A stretch of 64,000 nucleotides of DNA from Chitinophaga sancti (lineage in GTDB: Bacteria > Bacteroidota > Bacteroidia > Chitinophagales > Chitinophagaceae), in assembly GCF_034087045.1 (NCBI RefSeq), contig NZ_CP139247.1, positions 2,940,001-3,004,000 of the forward strand. Direction: 5' to 3'. Under the pieces are notes generated by a model. That model did not search any database and had not been told where the DNA came from. It saw only the letters and a list, made by a program, of their open reading frames with translations. Positions 27,525 to 36,785 of this stretch are shown here, one piece after another. Made by a program: the position numbers and the translations under genes. Every line of letters begins with the position of its first letter. Positions within the stretch are counted from its first letter, which is position 1.

Positions 27525-28706
27525 ATGAACCTGGCTTTTTGGAAGAAGAATAACGAGGGTCAGCCAAAGAAGAAAAAATCTGCAATAAGAGAGTGGTTTG
27601 ATGCAGCCATATTCGCTATCATCGCTGCTACCCTGATCCGCACTTTTATTTTTGAGGCATATACCATTCCTACCCCGTCTATGGAAAAAACTTTGCTTGT
27701 GAACGACTTCCTGTTTGTAAGCAAAATCAGTTACGGTCCACGTATCCCAATGACGCCGCTGGCAGTACCATTTACCCATCACACCCTGCCGTTTACAAAG
27801 TATTCCAAAGCCTATTCTGAAGCAGTACACTGGAAATACAGACGTTTACCTGGATTCTCTGATGTAAAACGCTATGATGTAGTGGTGTTCAACTTCCCTG
27901 AAGGAGATACTGTGGCCCTGGAAAATCAGGACCAGAGCTACTACCAGATGGTGCGTGCTTATGGCCGCGAAACAGTGTGGGAGCAGAATCACGTGATTTC
28001 CCGCCCTGTAGATAAAAGAGAGAACTATATTAAGAGATGTATGGCTGTTGCAGGCGATACCCTCACTATAAAAGACGGAGTTGTATTCATCAACGGGCAG
28101 CAGGCGCCTATTCCACCAGAAAGTGAGCGCCGTTACTGGGTAACCACTACTGGTGATGCCCTGAACCCTTCCCGCCTGGATGAAATGGATATCGACGCAG
28201 GTACAGATGGTCCTTACGATTCTGCTAAGTACAGGTACAACCTGACGCCAGCAGCAGCAGCGACCCTGAAGTCCTGGCCGGTAGTAACGAACCTCGTACC
28301 ATTTGTAAATCCAAATCCTGAAGAAGTGGCAGTGTTCCCTCATGATACTGCACACTACCACTGGACAGAACATAATTTTGGTCCGCTGTACATTCCTAAA
28401 AAAGGTGCAACAGTAAAGATCGATGCGACTACTATTGCTTTCTATGATCGCATTATCAGCGTGTATGAAGGCAATAAGCTGGAAAACAGAAACGGTCAGA
28501 TCTTTATCAATGACCAACCTGCTACCTCCTATACATTCAAAATGAACTATTACTGGATGATGGGGGATAACCGCGATAACTCACTGGATTCACGTTACTG
28601 GGGTTTTGTGCCGGAAGATCATGTGGTAGGTAAAGCGTGGCTGATCTGGATGAGTTATGGTAAAGGCAGTATCCGCTGGAGCCGTTTGTTCAGAACAATT
28701 AAGTAG
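27525..28706 (+). CDS. lepB: Signal peptidase I
   Basis: A 393-residue type I signal peptidase, longer than the Gram-positive form as usual in Bacteroidota. A membrane helix is at about 24-45 (AAIFAIIAATLIRTFIFEAY), followed by the catalytic Ser52 in PTPSMEKTLLVNDFLFV. The general base is Lys170 in NYIKRCMAVAGD, and the C-terminal box MMGDNRDNSLDSRYWGFVP is intact. It removes signal peptides from exported proteins at the periplasmic face. Single gene with its own promoter and terminator. Confidence 0.96.
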   Translation: MNLAFWKKNNEGQPKKKKSAIREWFDAAIFAIIAATLIRTFIFEAYTIPTPSMEKTLLVNDFLFVSKISYGPRIPMTPLAVPFTHHTLPFTKYSKAYSEAVHWKYRRLPGFSDVKRYDVVVFNFPEGDTVALENQDQSYYQMVRAYGRETVWEQNHVISRPVDKRENYIKRCMAVAGDTLTIKDGVVFINGQQAPIPPESERRYWVTTTGDALNPSRLDEMDIDAGTDGPYDSAKYRYNLTPAAAATLKSWPVVTNLVPFVNPNPEEVAVFPHDTAHYHWTEHNFGPLYIPKKGATVKIDATTIAFYDRIISVYEGNKLENRNGQIFINDQPATSYTFKMNYYWMMGDNRDNSLDSRYWGFVPEDHVVGKAWLIWMSYGKGSIRWSRLFRTIK

Positions 28707-28722
28707 TTCAATTATAATTCTT

Positions 28723-28763
28723 ATAGCAAAGCCATTGCCGCAGGCAATGGCTTTGCTATTTTT
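28723..28763 (+). terminator. Terminator after lepB
   Basis: A perfect 17-bp stem, ATAGCAAAGCCATTGCC and its complement with a GCA loop, is followed by a T-run. Confidence 0.88.
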
Positions 28764-28856
28764 TTTACTTTTTGTCAGTGTATTCCTTCAGTTCGTCAGT
28801 TCTTTTTCGTCATCCTTGCCTGCTTTCCGTTCTTTGTGTCATAAAATCAGTAACAC

Positions 28857-29342
28857 ATGAAAGCCTTCTTCCTTAGTTGTTTTTGTTTGATCAGTAGTCA
28901 TCTGTTCGCACAGGTAGCCGATACCAGCGCCCTTTATAAAGCCATCAAAACGGGTGACAGCCTGATCTTCGACATCGGTTTCAACACGTGTAACCTGGCA
29001 CCCTACAATGACATCTTCGCAGATGATTTTCGTTTTTATCATGATAAAGGTGGTATCACCTTTGGCAAAGCAGCCTTTATCGAAAGCATGCAAACCGGCA
29101 TCTGCAAACAAAAGAATAAGTTAGAAAGGTTTTTAGTTCCCGGTACACTACAGGTCTTTCCATTGGCAAACAATGGCGTACTCTATGGTGCTATTGAAAA
29201 TGGTGACCATGCCTTTTATGTCACAGAGAAAGACAAACCCCGTTACCAGACAGGTGTGGCAAGATTCACGATCGTCTGGCTATTGGTCGATGGAAAGTGG
29301 AAAGCGACCGAGGCATTGAGCTATGATCATCGTGCAAAGTAG
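28857..29342 (+). CDS. Secreted NTF2-like (DUF4440) protein
   Basis: The 161-residue protein has a signal peptide (1-19, SSHLFAQ). The rest fits the cone-shaped NTF2-like fold of DUF4440: LYKAIKTGDSLIFDIGFN, then IFADDFRFYHDKGG and the closing WLLVDGKWKATEALSYDH. Members include ketosteroid-isomerase-like enzymes and non-enzymatic binding proteins; no specific activity can be read. Single gene. Confidence 0.75.
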   Translation: MKAFFLSCFCLISSHLFAQVADTSALYKAIKTGDSLIFDIGFNTCNLAPYNDIFADDFRFYHDKGGITFGKAAFIESMQTGICKQKNKLERFLVPGTLQVFPLANNGVLYGAIENGDHAFYVTEKDKPRYQTGVARFTIVWLLVDGKWKATEALSYDHRAK

Positions 29343-29384
29343 CTGGCTACAGGCCTTTCATCCATTTTTTTCGTAATTTCAGGC

Positions 29385-29873
29385 ATGGACAAACAAAAAT
29401 TCACATTCGAATATACCTCATACAAAGATAGTAGCGAGCTCTCCCCGGCAGATGAAAAACTGCTCAACGAAGCCCGCAAAGTCACAGAAAACGCCTATGC
29501 ACCTTATTCCAATTTTTATGTAGGCGCCATCATTCAATTAGAAAATGGGGCAACCGTACCCGGTACCAACCAGGAAAACGCAAGTTACCCAGTAGGCATC
29601 TGTGCAGAAAGAACTGCACTGTCCACTGCGTCTTCCTTATACCCCGGCGTAGGCATCGATACCATTGCTGTTAGTTATAACAACAAGAACGGTGGTAAGA
29701 ACGACGCCCCCATTTCTCCCTGTGGCATCTGCCGTCAGACCATTTCTGAATATGAAAACAGGCAACATAAACCTATCCGTATTATTATGAGTGGACAGAG
29801 TGGAAAAGTGTACATTCTGCAGACAGCACAATACCTGCTGCCATTCGGATTCACCGCAGAAGATATGGAGTAG
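29385..29873 (+). CDS. cdd: Cytidine deaminase
   Basis: A 162-residue homotetrameric-type cytidine deaminase converting cytidine and deoxycytidine to uridines. The zinc site has the three-Cys form: CAERTALS provides one Cys and the catalytic Glu, and SPCGICRQ provides two Cys. YAPYSNFYVGAII is the N-terminal signature. The N-terminus is about 20 residues longer than the shortest members. Confidence 0.93.
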   Translation: MDKQKFTFEYTSYKDSSELSPADEKLLNEARKVTENAYAPYSNFYVGAIIQLENGATVPGTNQENASYPVGICAERTALSTASSLYPGVGIDTIAVSYNNKNGGKNDAPISPCGICRQTISEYENRQHKPIRIIMSGQSGKVYILQTAQYLLPFGFTAEDME

Positions 29874-29909
29874 AGAGAATTTGATTATCTTTACGGACTA
29901 CTCAAACCT

Positions 29910-30524
29910 ATGTTGTATATCCGTATCCTATGTATGCTTGTGCTGGCATTGCTCACTGTGCATACCACTTACAGCCGCACGCGTTATTCTCTGATTCCAT
30001 GCAAAACGGAATTTCCACCCTTATGTCCAGCTATCACATATTATCATAGTGAAGGTCCAGGTGGCGACAGCTCTTACCTGCATACCATCAAAGCAGCTAT
30101 AGAAAAAGAACCCAAAGAACCACTTTTCTATTATGCTTTAGGCGTGATCTATTTTAATAACCGGCAGTTTGCCGAAGCCGTATCGGCATTTGAAGCAGCA
30201 GCAGACAATGGGTACAAACGGGATGCAGATTATTATCTTCACATAGGTACAGCCTGTATGCAATCCAAACAATATAACAAAGGCGTTCGCCACCTGCATC
30301 GCTGTCTGGACCTACGTCCAAAGGATACAGCAGCCATTCAGGCAATCGCGCAGAATAGTTATGTCAACGGCGATTATCAGCAGGCGATCACTTACTGGCA
30401 GCAATTGTTAAACATTCAACCAGAAAACGCTTTTGCAAGGTTTATGCTGGGAAAATCATATATCGGTAACGGTGATACAAAGAAAGGAGGGATGTTGTGT
30501 GACCAAGCGACTGCAAACTTATAA
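29910..30524 (+). CDS. Secreted TPR-repeat protein
   Basis: A 204-residue protein with an N-terminal hydrophobic signal (1-20) followed by three or four tetratricopeptide repeats: PLFYYALGVIYFNNRQFAEA, DYYLHIGTACMQSKQYNKGV, and AFARFMLGKSYIGNGDTKKG. TPR arrays bind protein partners; none is identifiable here. It starts 36 nt after cdd and may be co-transcribed. Confidence 0.75.
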   Translation: MLYIRILCMLVLALLTVHTTYSRTRYSLIPCKTEFPPLCPAITYYHSEGPGGDSSYLHTIKAAIEKEPKEPLFYYALGVIYFNNRQFAEAVSAFEAAADNGYKRDADYYLHIGTACMQSKQYNKGVRHLHRCLDLRPKDTAAIQAIAQNSYVNGDYQQAITYWQQLLNIQPENAFARFMLGKSYIGNGDTKKGGMLCDQATANL

Positions 30525-30609
30525 TCACTGCAGGCTTAGAATAAAAGAAGTTGTATCATGCTTTTCAAAATTACTTATTGGACTACCTATCCTCATCAGG
30601 TACCAGAAT

Positions 30610-30648
30610 TAAAAGAGGCCATATCGTACTTAGATACGGCCTCTTTTA
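30610..30648. terminator. Bidirectional terminator before argS
   Basis: TAAAAGAGGCC pairs with GGCCTCTTTTA, with additional pairing inside around a GTACTTA loop. It lies between the convergent TPR gene and argS. Confidence 0.8.
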
Positions 30649-30678
30649 ATATATATTTACGTACTCTTTTAGAAATAT

Positions 30679-32604
30679 TTACATTTTCTCAGGTACATCA
30701 ATACCCAACAGTTTCATCGCGGACTTAATCGTATTGGCAGTCAGCATAATGATCTGCGTACGCAACTTCTGCTTTTCAGTCGTTTCTGCTTTGGTTACAG
30801 AATACGTATACACACCATCTACTTTTTCAGCATAGAAACTATTAAAAGTCTGCGTCAAATTATACACATAATTTGCAATTACGGAAGGGCTCATTTCAAT
30901 CGCTGCTTCTTCCAGTACCGTTTCATATTGCTCATTCAGCAGGATCAGTTCCTTCTCCAATGGCAACAAGCTGCCCTTATGACAGTAGCCTTCCAGCTTT
31001 GTGACATCAGGATTTACATCACGGAGAATTGATTTGATACGTGCATGACCATATTGCACAAATGCGCTGGTAAAGCCATGTAACGCAATAGATTCTTCCG
31101 GATCGAATACCATTTTCTTCTTAGGATCCACACGCAGCAGGAAGAACTTCAGACCACCCAGTCCAATCATTTCATACAGACCATCCAGCTGGTCATCACT
31201 CAGGTCTTTCAGTTTATCGGTGTTGGTATTTATCTTTGCAGTCGCAATCATTTCATCGATCAGGTCATCTGCATCTACTACGGTACCTTCACGGCTTTTC
31301 ATACGACCATTTGGCAATTCGACCATGCCATAAGACAGGTGGAAGATGCCATCCGCACCCGGTTCCTGCATTTTTTGAAGGATCAGTTGCAGTACTTTGA
31401 AGTGATAGTTCTGTTCATCTGCTACCACATATACACTACGATCCATGTGGAAGTCTTCGTACTTCAGGCGGGCAGTACCCAGGTCCTGCGTGATATATAC
31501 AGAGGTACCATCGCCACGCAGCAGGAGTTTTTCATCCAGCCCATCAGCAGTGAGGTCAATCCATACAGAGTTATCTTCTTTTTTGAACAGCACACCTTTT
31601 TTCAGACCATCTTCTACGAGGTCTTTACCCAGCAGGTAGGTATTGCTCTCATAGTACATTTTGTCGAAGTTGATGCCCAGGCGTTTGTAAGTTTTATCGA
31701 AACCTTCGTACACCCAGCCGTTCATAGTAGCCCACAGGGCACGTACTTCAGGGTTACCGGCTTCCCACTGTTGCAGCATGATCTTTGCCTGCTGCATGAT
31801 CTCTGTTTGTTTCCTTGCCAGTTCCTTGATATCGTCGTTGATCTTTTTGATCTTTTCTGCATCCGCCTTTACTTCAGGCTTCTGTGCGGCAGTGACCAGT
31901 TTCTGTACTTTGTCCAGGTCTTCACCACTAAAGTCTCTGAAATCACTTTCCAGTGCTCTTGTCATGATCGGCTCAGTCTGTTCTTTCAGAATACTTTCGA
32001 ACTTCACATAGTAGTCGCCTACCAGATGATCGCCTTTGATACCGGTGCTTTGCGGGGTATCGCCATGGGCAAAGATCTGCCATGCCAGCATGGATTTACA
32101 GATATGAATACCTCTGTCATTGACGAGGTTTGCCTTGATGACTTCATAACCATTGGCTTTCAGGATTTCGGATACAGCATAGCCAAGGAAGTTATTACGC
32201 AGGTGACCCAGGTGCAGTGGTTTGTTGGTGTTAGGGGAAGAGTATTCCACCATCACCTTCTTACCATTGGCTGGTTTTCTGCCAATATTTCTGGTGTTAA
32301 AGCGTTGTTGCAGGTCCTGCACCCAGTACTTTTCAGCAATGGAAAGGTTCAGGAATCCTTTGATGACATTATAGCCAGCAATGAGCTCAGGAAAGTTAGC
32401 TACCAGGTAAGCACCCAGTTTATCGCCGGTTTCTTCTGGTTTCAGTCGGCTGAATTTGGTAAAAGGGAACACAAGGATGGTGTATTCACCTTCAAATTCA
32501 GGTTTGGTAGAATTGATGGCAATACCCTGAGCAGGAACTTCCTGATCAAAAATGGCCTTGATGGCCTTGGCCGCAGCCGTTTTTATATTAAATACTACAC
32601 TCAT
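30679..32604 (-). CDS. argS: Arginyl-tRNA synthetase
   Basis: A 641-residue class I synthetase charging tRNA-Arg. The N-terminal Add-1 domain occupies about 1-90. SSPNTNKPLHLGHLRNNFLG contains the HIGH-type motif (HLGH). The KMSKS loop is replaced by GRMKSREGTVVDADDLIDE, normal for ArgRS. The C-terminal DALR domain ends with LLGIDVPEKM. An insertion rich in K, E and I (PEVKADAEKIKKINDDIKEL) lies near residue 250. Single gene with terminators on both sides. Confidence 0.97.
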   Translation of the reverse strand: MSVVFNIKTAAAKAIKAIFDQEVPAQGIAINSTKPEFEGEYTILVFPFTKFSRLKPEETGDKLGAYLVANFPELIAGYNVIKGFLNLSIAEKYWVQDLQQRFNTRNIGRKPANGKKVMVEYSSPNTNKPLHLGHLRNNFLGYAVSEILKANGYEVIKANLVNDRGIHICKSMLAWQIFAHGDTPQSTGIKGDHLVGDYYVKFESILKEQTEPIMTRALESDFRDFSGEDLDKVQKLVTAAQKPEVKADAEKIKKINDDIKELARKQTEIMQQAKIMLQQWEAGNPEVRALWATMNGWVYEGFDKTYKRLGINFDKMYYESNTYLLGKDLVEDGLKKGVLFKKEDNSVWIDLTADGLDEKLLLRGDGTSVYITQDLGTARLKYEDFHMDRSVYVVADEQNYHFKVLQLILQKMQEPGADGIFHLSYGMVELPNGRMKSREGTVVDADDLIDEMIATAKINTNTDKLKDLSDDQLDGLYEMIGLGGLKFFLLRVDPKKKMVFDPEESIALHGFTSAFVQYGHARIKSILRDVNPDVTKLEGYCHKGSLLPLEKELILLNEQYETVLEEAAIEMSPSVIANYVYNLTQTFNSFYAEKVDGVYTYSVTKAETTEKQKLRTQIIMLTANTIKSAMKLLGIDVPEKM

Positions 32605-32640
32605 GCTGAAACATTGTTGCGAGCGGCAAAGGTAAAATAA

Positions 32641-32671
32641 AAAACGCTCCCACCTCAGGTGGGAGCGTTTT
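32641..32671. terminator. Hairpin between the porin-like gene and argS
   Basis: A perfect 13-bp stem AAAACGCTCCCAC with its complement and a 5-nt loop; on the minus strand it ends the transcript of the porin-like gene before argS. Confidence 0.8.
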
Positions 32672-32688
32672 CTGTGAAAATAGATATA

Positions 32689-33273
32689 TTATAACTTAAA
32701 CTTCTTATTGAAAGTGTAAGACAAACCGATGCTCGCTACACTGTTCTTATGTGTTTCTGTCGCATTCTTATATGCATCCGTCAGCCCAAACATATAGCGT
32801 GCAGTTACACCTACACCAATGGGGAACTGGTAGCCCAGGCCAAAGCCTAATCCAAAATCAGCTGTTGTCATGTCATCTTTGGTATCAACGGTCACTTTAC
32901 CAGCCTTTACCTTGGATGATGCAAGAAAGCCTACCTGTGGCCCCGCTTCGAGGAAGAACTCTTCAACCAGGTGTACCTGGAACATCACGGGGATATTGAT
33001 GTAACCCAGTTTGGTCGTATACTTATTATCAAATGCATCCCTGTAATAGTACCCCTGACCGGAATACAGCAGTTCTGGCTGCACGGCAAACATGTCATTC
33101 AGCGCAAAATTGGCAAAACCACCTGCGTAAATCGAAGCTCTTGTATGTGAATTATCAATGTTTGTCAGTTTGGCTACATTTAAACCGCCTTTAACGCCGA
33201 AAGTGAGGGTTTGTGCTTTGGCACCTGCTACAGCGCAGGCTAACAGCAGTACAACAAGAATAGATTTTTTCAT
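32689..33273 (-). CDS. Outer-membrane beta-barrel (porin family) protein
   Basis: A 194-residue protein with a signal peptide (AVAGAKAQ, about 1-20) and an eight-strand barrel pattern with GVKGGLNVAKLTN at the start of the barrel and the C-terminal strand SIGLSYTFNKKFKL. This is the PorT/OmpA-barrel-like family common in Bacteroidota. Single gene; role unknown. Confidence 0.8.
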   Translation of the reverse strand: MKKSILVVLLLACAVAGAKAQTLTFGVKGGLNVAKLTNIDNSHTRASIYAGGFANFALNDMFAVQPELLYSGQGYYYRDAFDNKYTTKLGYINIPVMFQVHLVEEFFLEAGPQVGFLASSKVKAGKVTVDTKDDMTTADFGLGFGLGYQFPIGVGVTARYMFGLTDAYKNATETHKNSVASIGLSYTFNKKFKL

Positions 33274-33459
33274 AATATAAGGTTAAAAATTTCGTCAAAG
33301 GGTTCAAATATTATGCCGAACCTTTATGGGTAGGGCCCTCTACGATACTGACAACCTCGACTGACATAATTGCATGTCATATCCCGTTGGCATAAAGATT
33401 GACTTATAGCCCGATGAAGACAAATCTATCTACAACTACAATCGAGAATTATATAAACT

Positions 33460-35361
33460 ATGGGAAAGATAATAGGTATCGACTTAGGAACTACCAACTC
33501 TTGCGTTGCCGTAATGGAAGGTAACGAGCCGGTAGTAATTGCAAATGATGAAGGGCGTAGAACGACCCCTTCCGTGGTAGCGTTTTTGAAAAACGGGGAG
33601 AGAAAAGTAGGTGACCCAGCAAAACGTCAGGCTATCACAAACCCAATTAACACCATTATGTCAGTGAAGCGTTTTATGGGACGCCATTTTGACGAGGTGT
33701 CTAATGAAATTCCTCACTGGAGCTATAAAGTAGCCAGAGGTGAAAACAATACGACCCGTATTGACATCGACGGTAGATTATATACACCACAGGAGATCTC
33801 TGCAATGATTCTTCAGAAAATGAAGAAAACTGCTGAAGATTACCTGGGTCAGGAAGTAAACGAAGCAGTTATCACTGTTCCTGCTTACTTCAACGACGCT
33901 CAGCGTCAGGCTACAAAAGAGGCTGGTGAAATCGCCGGTCTGAATGTACGCCGTATCATCAACGAACCTACCGCAGCTGCACTGGCTTATGGTTTGGACA
34001 AAAAACACCAGGATAGCAAGATCGCAGTATTTGACTTAGGTGGTGGTACCTTCGACGTATCCGTACTGGAATTGGGCGATGGCGTATTTGAAGTAAAATC
34101 TACCAATGGTGATACACACTTAGGTGGTGATGACTTCGATAAAGTGATCATGGACTGGCTGGCTGAAGAGTTCAAAAAGGACGAAGCAGTTGACCTGCAC
34201 AAAGATCCAATGGCATGGCAGCGTCTGAAAGAAGCAGCAGAGAAAGCAAAGATCGAGCTGTCTTCTTCTCAGGAAACTGAAATCAACCTGCCTTATATCA
34301 CCGCTGTAGACGGCGTGCCTAAGCACATGGTGAGAAAACTGACCCGCGCTAAATTCGAGCAGCTGAGCGACAACCTGGTGGAAAGAACACTGGAGCCTTG
34401 CCGTAAAGCACTGAAAGATGCGAACCTGGGTGCTTCCGAAATTGATGAGGTGATCCTGGTAGGTGGTTCTACCCGTATTCCTAAAATTCAGGAAGTAGTA
34501 GAGAAATTCTTTGGTAAAAAACCAAACAGAGGTGTAAACCCTGATGAAGTAGTAGCGATTGGTGCTGCGATCCAGGGTGGTGTACTGACCGGTGAAGTAA
34601 AAGATGTACTGCTGCTGGACGTAACTCCACTGTCTCTCGGTATCGAAACTATGGGTGGTGTAATGACCCGTCTCATCGAGTCTAACACAACTATCCCAAG
34701 TAAGAAATCTGAAACCTTCTCTACCGCAGCTGACAACCAGCCTAGTGTTGAGATCCATGTACTGCAGGGTGAGCGTCCAATGGCTGCTCAGAACCGTACA
34801 CTGGGCCGTTTCATCCTCAACGATATTCCTCCGGCACCACGTGGCGTTCCCCAGATCGAAGTGATCTTCGATATCGATGCGAACGGTATCCTGCACGTAA
34901 CTGCAAAAGATAAAGGAACTGGTAAGAGCCAGAACATCCGTATCGAAGCAGGTAGCGGTTTGAGCAAGGAAGAAATCGAAAAGATGAAAGCTGAAGCAAA
35001 AGCGAACGAATCTACCGATAAAGAAGCACGTGAAAAGGTCGAGAAACTGAACCAGGCAGATAGCCTGATATTCCAGACAGAAAAACAACTGAAGGAATAT
35101 GGTGACAAGATCTCTGCAGATAAAAAAGCACCGATTGAAGCTGCCCTGGGCAAGCTGAAAGAAGCGCACAAAACACAGGAAGTAGCAGCTGTAGATGCAG
35201 CTGTAGCTGAACTGAACAACGCATGGACCGCAGCTTCTGAAGAAATGTACAAAGCTACGCAGGAAGGTGGTGCACAACCACAGGACGGTCAGCAACAACC
35301 TCATGGCAGCACAGCTGGCAATGAAGGTGTAACTGATGCAGAATTCGAAGAAGTGAAATAA
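33460..35361 (+). CDS. dnaK: Chaperone DnaK (Hsp70)
   Basis: A 633-residue Hsp70. The ATPase domain (1-385) starts with [19 protein letters not shown] and contains [15 protein letters not shown] and [19 protein letters not shown]. The substrate-binding beta domain includes [18 protein letters not shown] [17 protein letters not shown], and the helical lid follows, ending in a Q/G-rich tail and TDAEFEEVK. It folds client proteins with DnaJ and GrpE, which are not adjacent. A terminator and a 93-bp tandem repeat follow the gene. Confidence 0.98.
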   Translation: MGKIIGIDLGTTNSCVAVMEGNEPVVIANDEGRRTTPSVVAFLKNGERKVGDPAKRQAITNPINTIMSVKRFMGRHFDEVSNEIPHWSYKVARGENNTTRIDIDGRLYTPQEISAMILQKMKKTAEDYLGQEVNEAVITVPAYFNDAQRQATKEAGEIAGLNVRRIINEPTAAALAYGLDKKHQDSKIAVFDLGGGTFDVSVLELGDGVFEVKSTNGDTHLGGDDFDKVIMDWLAEEFKKDEAVDLHKDPMAWQRLKEAAEKAKIELSSSQETEINLPYITAVDGVPKHMVRKLTRAKFEQLSDNLVERTLEPCRKALKDANLGASEIDEVILVGGSTRIPKIQEVVEKFFGKKPNRGVNPDEVVAIGAAIQGGVLTGEVKDVLLLDVTPLSLGIETMGGVMTRLIESNTTIPSKKSETFSTAADNQPSVEIHVLQGERPMAAQNRTLGRFILNDIPPAPRGVPQIEVIFDIDANGILHVTAKDKGTGKSQNIRIEAGSGLSKEEIEKMKAEAKANESTDKEAREKVEKLNQADSLIFQTEKQLKEYGDKISADKKAPIEAALGKLKEAHKTQEVAAVDAAVAELNNAWTAASEEMYKATQEGGAQPQDGQQQPHGSTAGNEGVTDAEFEEVK

Positions 35362-35383
35362 GCTTTTAGCGTAAATAGTTTGA

Positions 35384-35419
35384 AAAGGGCAGTATCACCA
35401 GATACTGCCCTTTTTTTTT
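35384..35419 (+). terminator. Terminator after dnaK
   Basis: A 13-bp stem AAAGGGCAGTATC with its complement and an ACCA loop, followed by T residues. Confidence 0.9.
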
Positions 35420-35745
35420 GAAAATAGGGTTTCATCATTACTGTGGGAGAATGCCTGCTTTTTGTAAAATGGTTTCGTTACCGTGAGTGAATACCCGTTA
35501 TCCTGAATGTTTTTTTGAAAAAGGGTTTCATTACTGTGGGAGAATGCCTGCTTTTTGTAAAATGGTTTCGTTATCGTGAGTGAATACCCGTTATCCTGAA
35601 TGTTTTTTTGAAAAAGGGTTTCATTACTGTGGGAGAATGCCTGCTTTTTGTAAAATGGTTTCGTTATCGTGAGTGAATACCCGTTATCCTGAATGTTTTT
35701 TTGAAAAAGGGTTTCATTACTGTGGGAGAATGCCTGCTTTTTTGA
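35414..35745. repeat. 93-bp tandem repeat, three and a half copies
   Basis: CTGTGGGAGAATGCCTGC recurs at 35441, 35534, 35627 and 35720, exactly 93 bp apart; the sequence between is nearly identical. Copies differ by a 3-bp CAT insertion in the first and by GTTACCG versus GTTATCG. Each unit is itself made of two related halves: TTTCATTACTGTGGGAGAAT and TTTCGTTATCGTGAGTGAAT. All frames on both strands carry stops, so it is not a coding repeat. It fills the gap between dnaK and the epimerase gene. Confidence 0.9.
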
Positions 35746-35768
35746 ATGTTTTATTATATTTATATCCT

Positions 35769-36779
35769 ATGCAATTGACACTACATCCATTCGAATTAAA
35801 GTTTAGATATACATTCACGATCTCACGCAAGTCCAAAGATGTACAGCCATTACTGGTCGTAGCCCTTGAACAGGATGGATTTAGTGGCCTGGGAGAAACT
35901 GCTGATAATGCCTATTATAACATGACCGTACCCCGGCTCATGGAGGATATCAATGCCCACCGTGCCCTCATCGAAAACTATCAGCTCACCACACCAGAAG
36001 CATTCTGGGAAACTATGTATCCACTGCTGAAAGATAACCTCTTTGCACTCTGTGCATTGGACCTGGCAGCCCATGATCTGTATGCGAAAATACAGGGTAA
36101 GAAACTGTATGAAGTGTGGGGACTGGATATCTCTCATAACCCGATGACGGATTATACCATCGGCATCGATACCGTGGAGAACATGGTGAAGAAGCTGGAA
36201 GAATTTCCATGGCCCATCTACAAGATCAAGCTGGGTACAAAAGATGATATTGCTATCATAAAAGAACTACGCAAACATACAAATGCCACCTTCAGAGTCG
36301 ATGCGAACTGTGCCTGGGGTGTGGAAGAAACCCTGCGCAATGCCGCTGCCTTTGCGGAACTGGGCGTAGAGTTCATCGAACAACCTATGCCTGCTGAAAA
36401 CAGGGAAGGTATGAAAGAAGTATTTGCGAAATCTGCACTGCCATTGATCGCCGATGAGAGCTGTATCACGGAGTCAGATGTAGCAGCCTGCAAAGGGTTG
36501 TTCCATGGTATCAATATCAAACTCACCAAGTGTGGAGGAATCACGCCTGCCCGCAGGATGATTGCCGAAGCACGGGAACTGGGATTGAAAGTGATGACGG
36601 GTAGTATGAATGAAAGTACGGTCGGTACATCGGCAGTGGCTCACCTGTTGCCTTACCTGGATTATGTAGATATGGATGGTCCGTTGTTACTGGCGGAAGA
36701 TGTAGCGGATGGTGTGAAGATCATAGATGGGAAGATCTACTATGCCGACAGGCCGGGTACAGGTGCAATCCTGAAATAA
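35769..36779 (+). CDS. Dipeptide epimerase (enolase superfamily)
   Basis: The ATG at 35769 gives 336 residues; the frame is open 32 codons upstream, but that part lies in the tandem repeat. The fold is a muconate-lactonizing-type enolase superfamily barrel. Catalytic signatures: the KxK motif in YKIKLGT, metal ligands Asp in FRVDANCAWG, Glu in EFIEQPMP and Asp in LIADESC, and the opposite Lys in NIKLTKCGGI. This set fits L-Ala-D/L-Glu-type epimerases used in murein peptide recycling, although the dipeptide preference varies. The DUF6807 gene follows by 6 nt. Confidence 0.88.
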   Translation: MQLTLHPFELKFRYTFTISRKSKDVQPLLVVALEQDGFSGLGETADNAYYNMTVPRLMEDINAHRALIENYQLTTPEAFWETMYPLLKDNLFALCALDLAAHDLYAKIQGKKLYEVWGLDISHNPMTDYTIGIDTVENMVKKLEEFPWPIYKIKLGTKDDIAIIKELRKHTNATFRVDANCAWGVEETLRNAAAFAELGVEFIEQPMPAENREGMKEVFAKSALPLIADESCITESDVAACKGLFHGINIKLTKCGGITPARRMIAEARELGLKVMTGSMNESTVGTSAVAHLLPYLDYVDMDGPLLLAEDVADGVKIIDGKIYYADRPGTGAILK

Positions 36780-36785
36780 TCCGTT

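Noticed and set aside
31339..32640. 433-codon plus-strand open frame antisense to argS
   Set aside because: It lies wholly opposite a complete arginyl-tRNA synthetase with all motifs; the translation is rich in F, H and Q and has no domain.
34120..35304. 394-codon minus-strand open frame antisense to dnaK
   Set aside because: Mirror of the dnaK codon pattern; the translation is Cys-, Phe- and Arg-rich without any family features.
35414..35745. CRISPR array
   Set aside because: The 93-bp units are contiguous and near-identical throughout, with no unique spacers and no cas genes.
35673..35768. N-terminal extension of the dipeptide epimerase
   Set aside because: The extra 32 codons lie in the tandem repeat and add nothing seen in the enolase superfamily; the ATG at 35769 gives a normal N-terminus.
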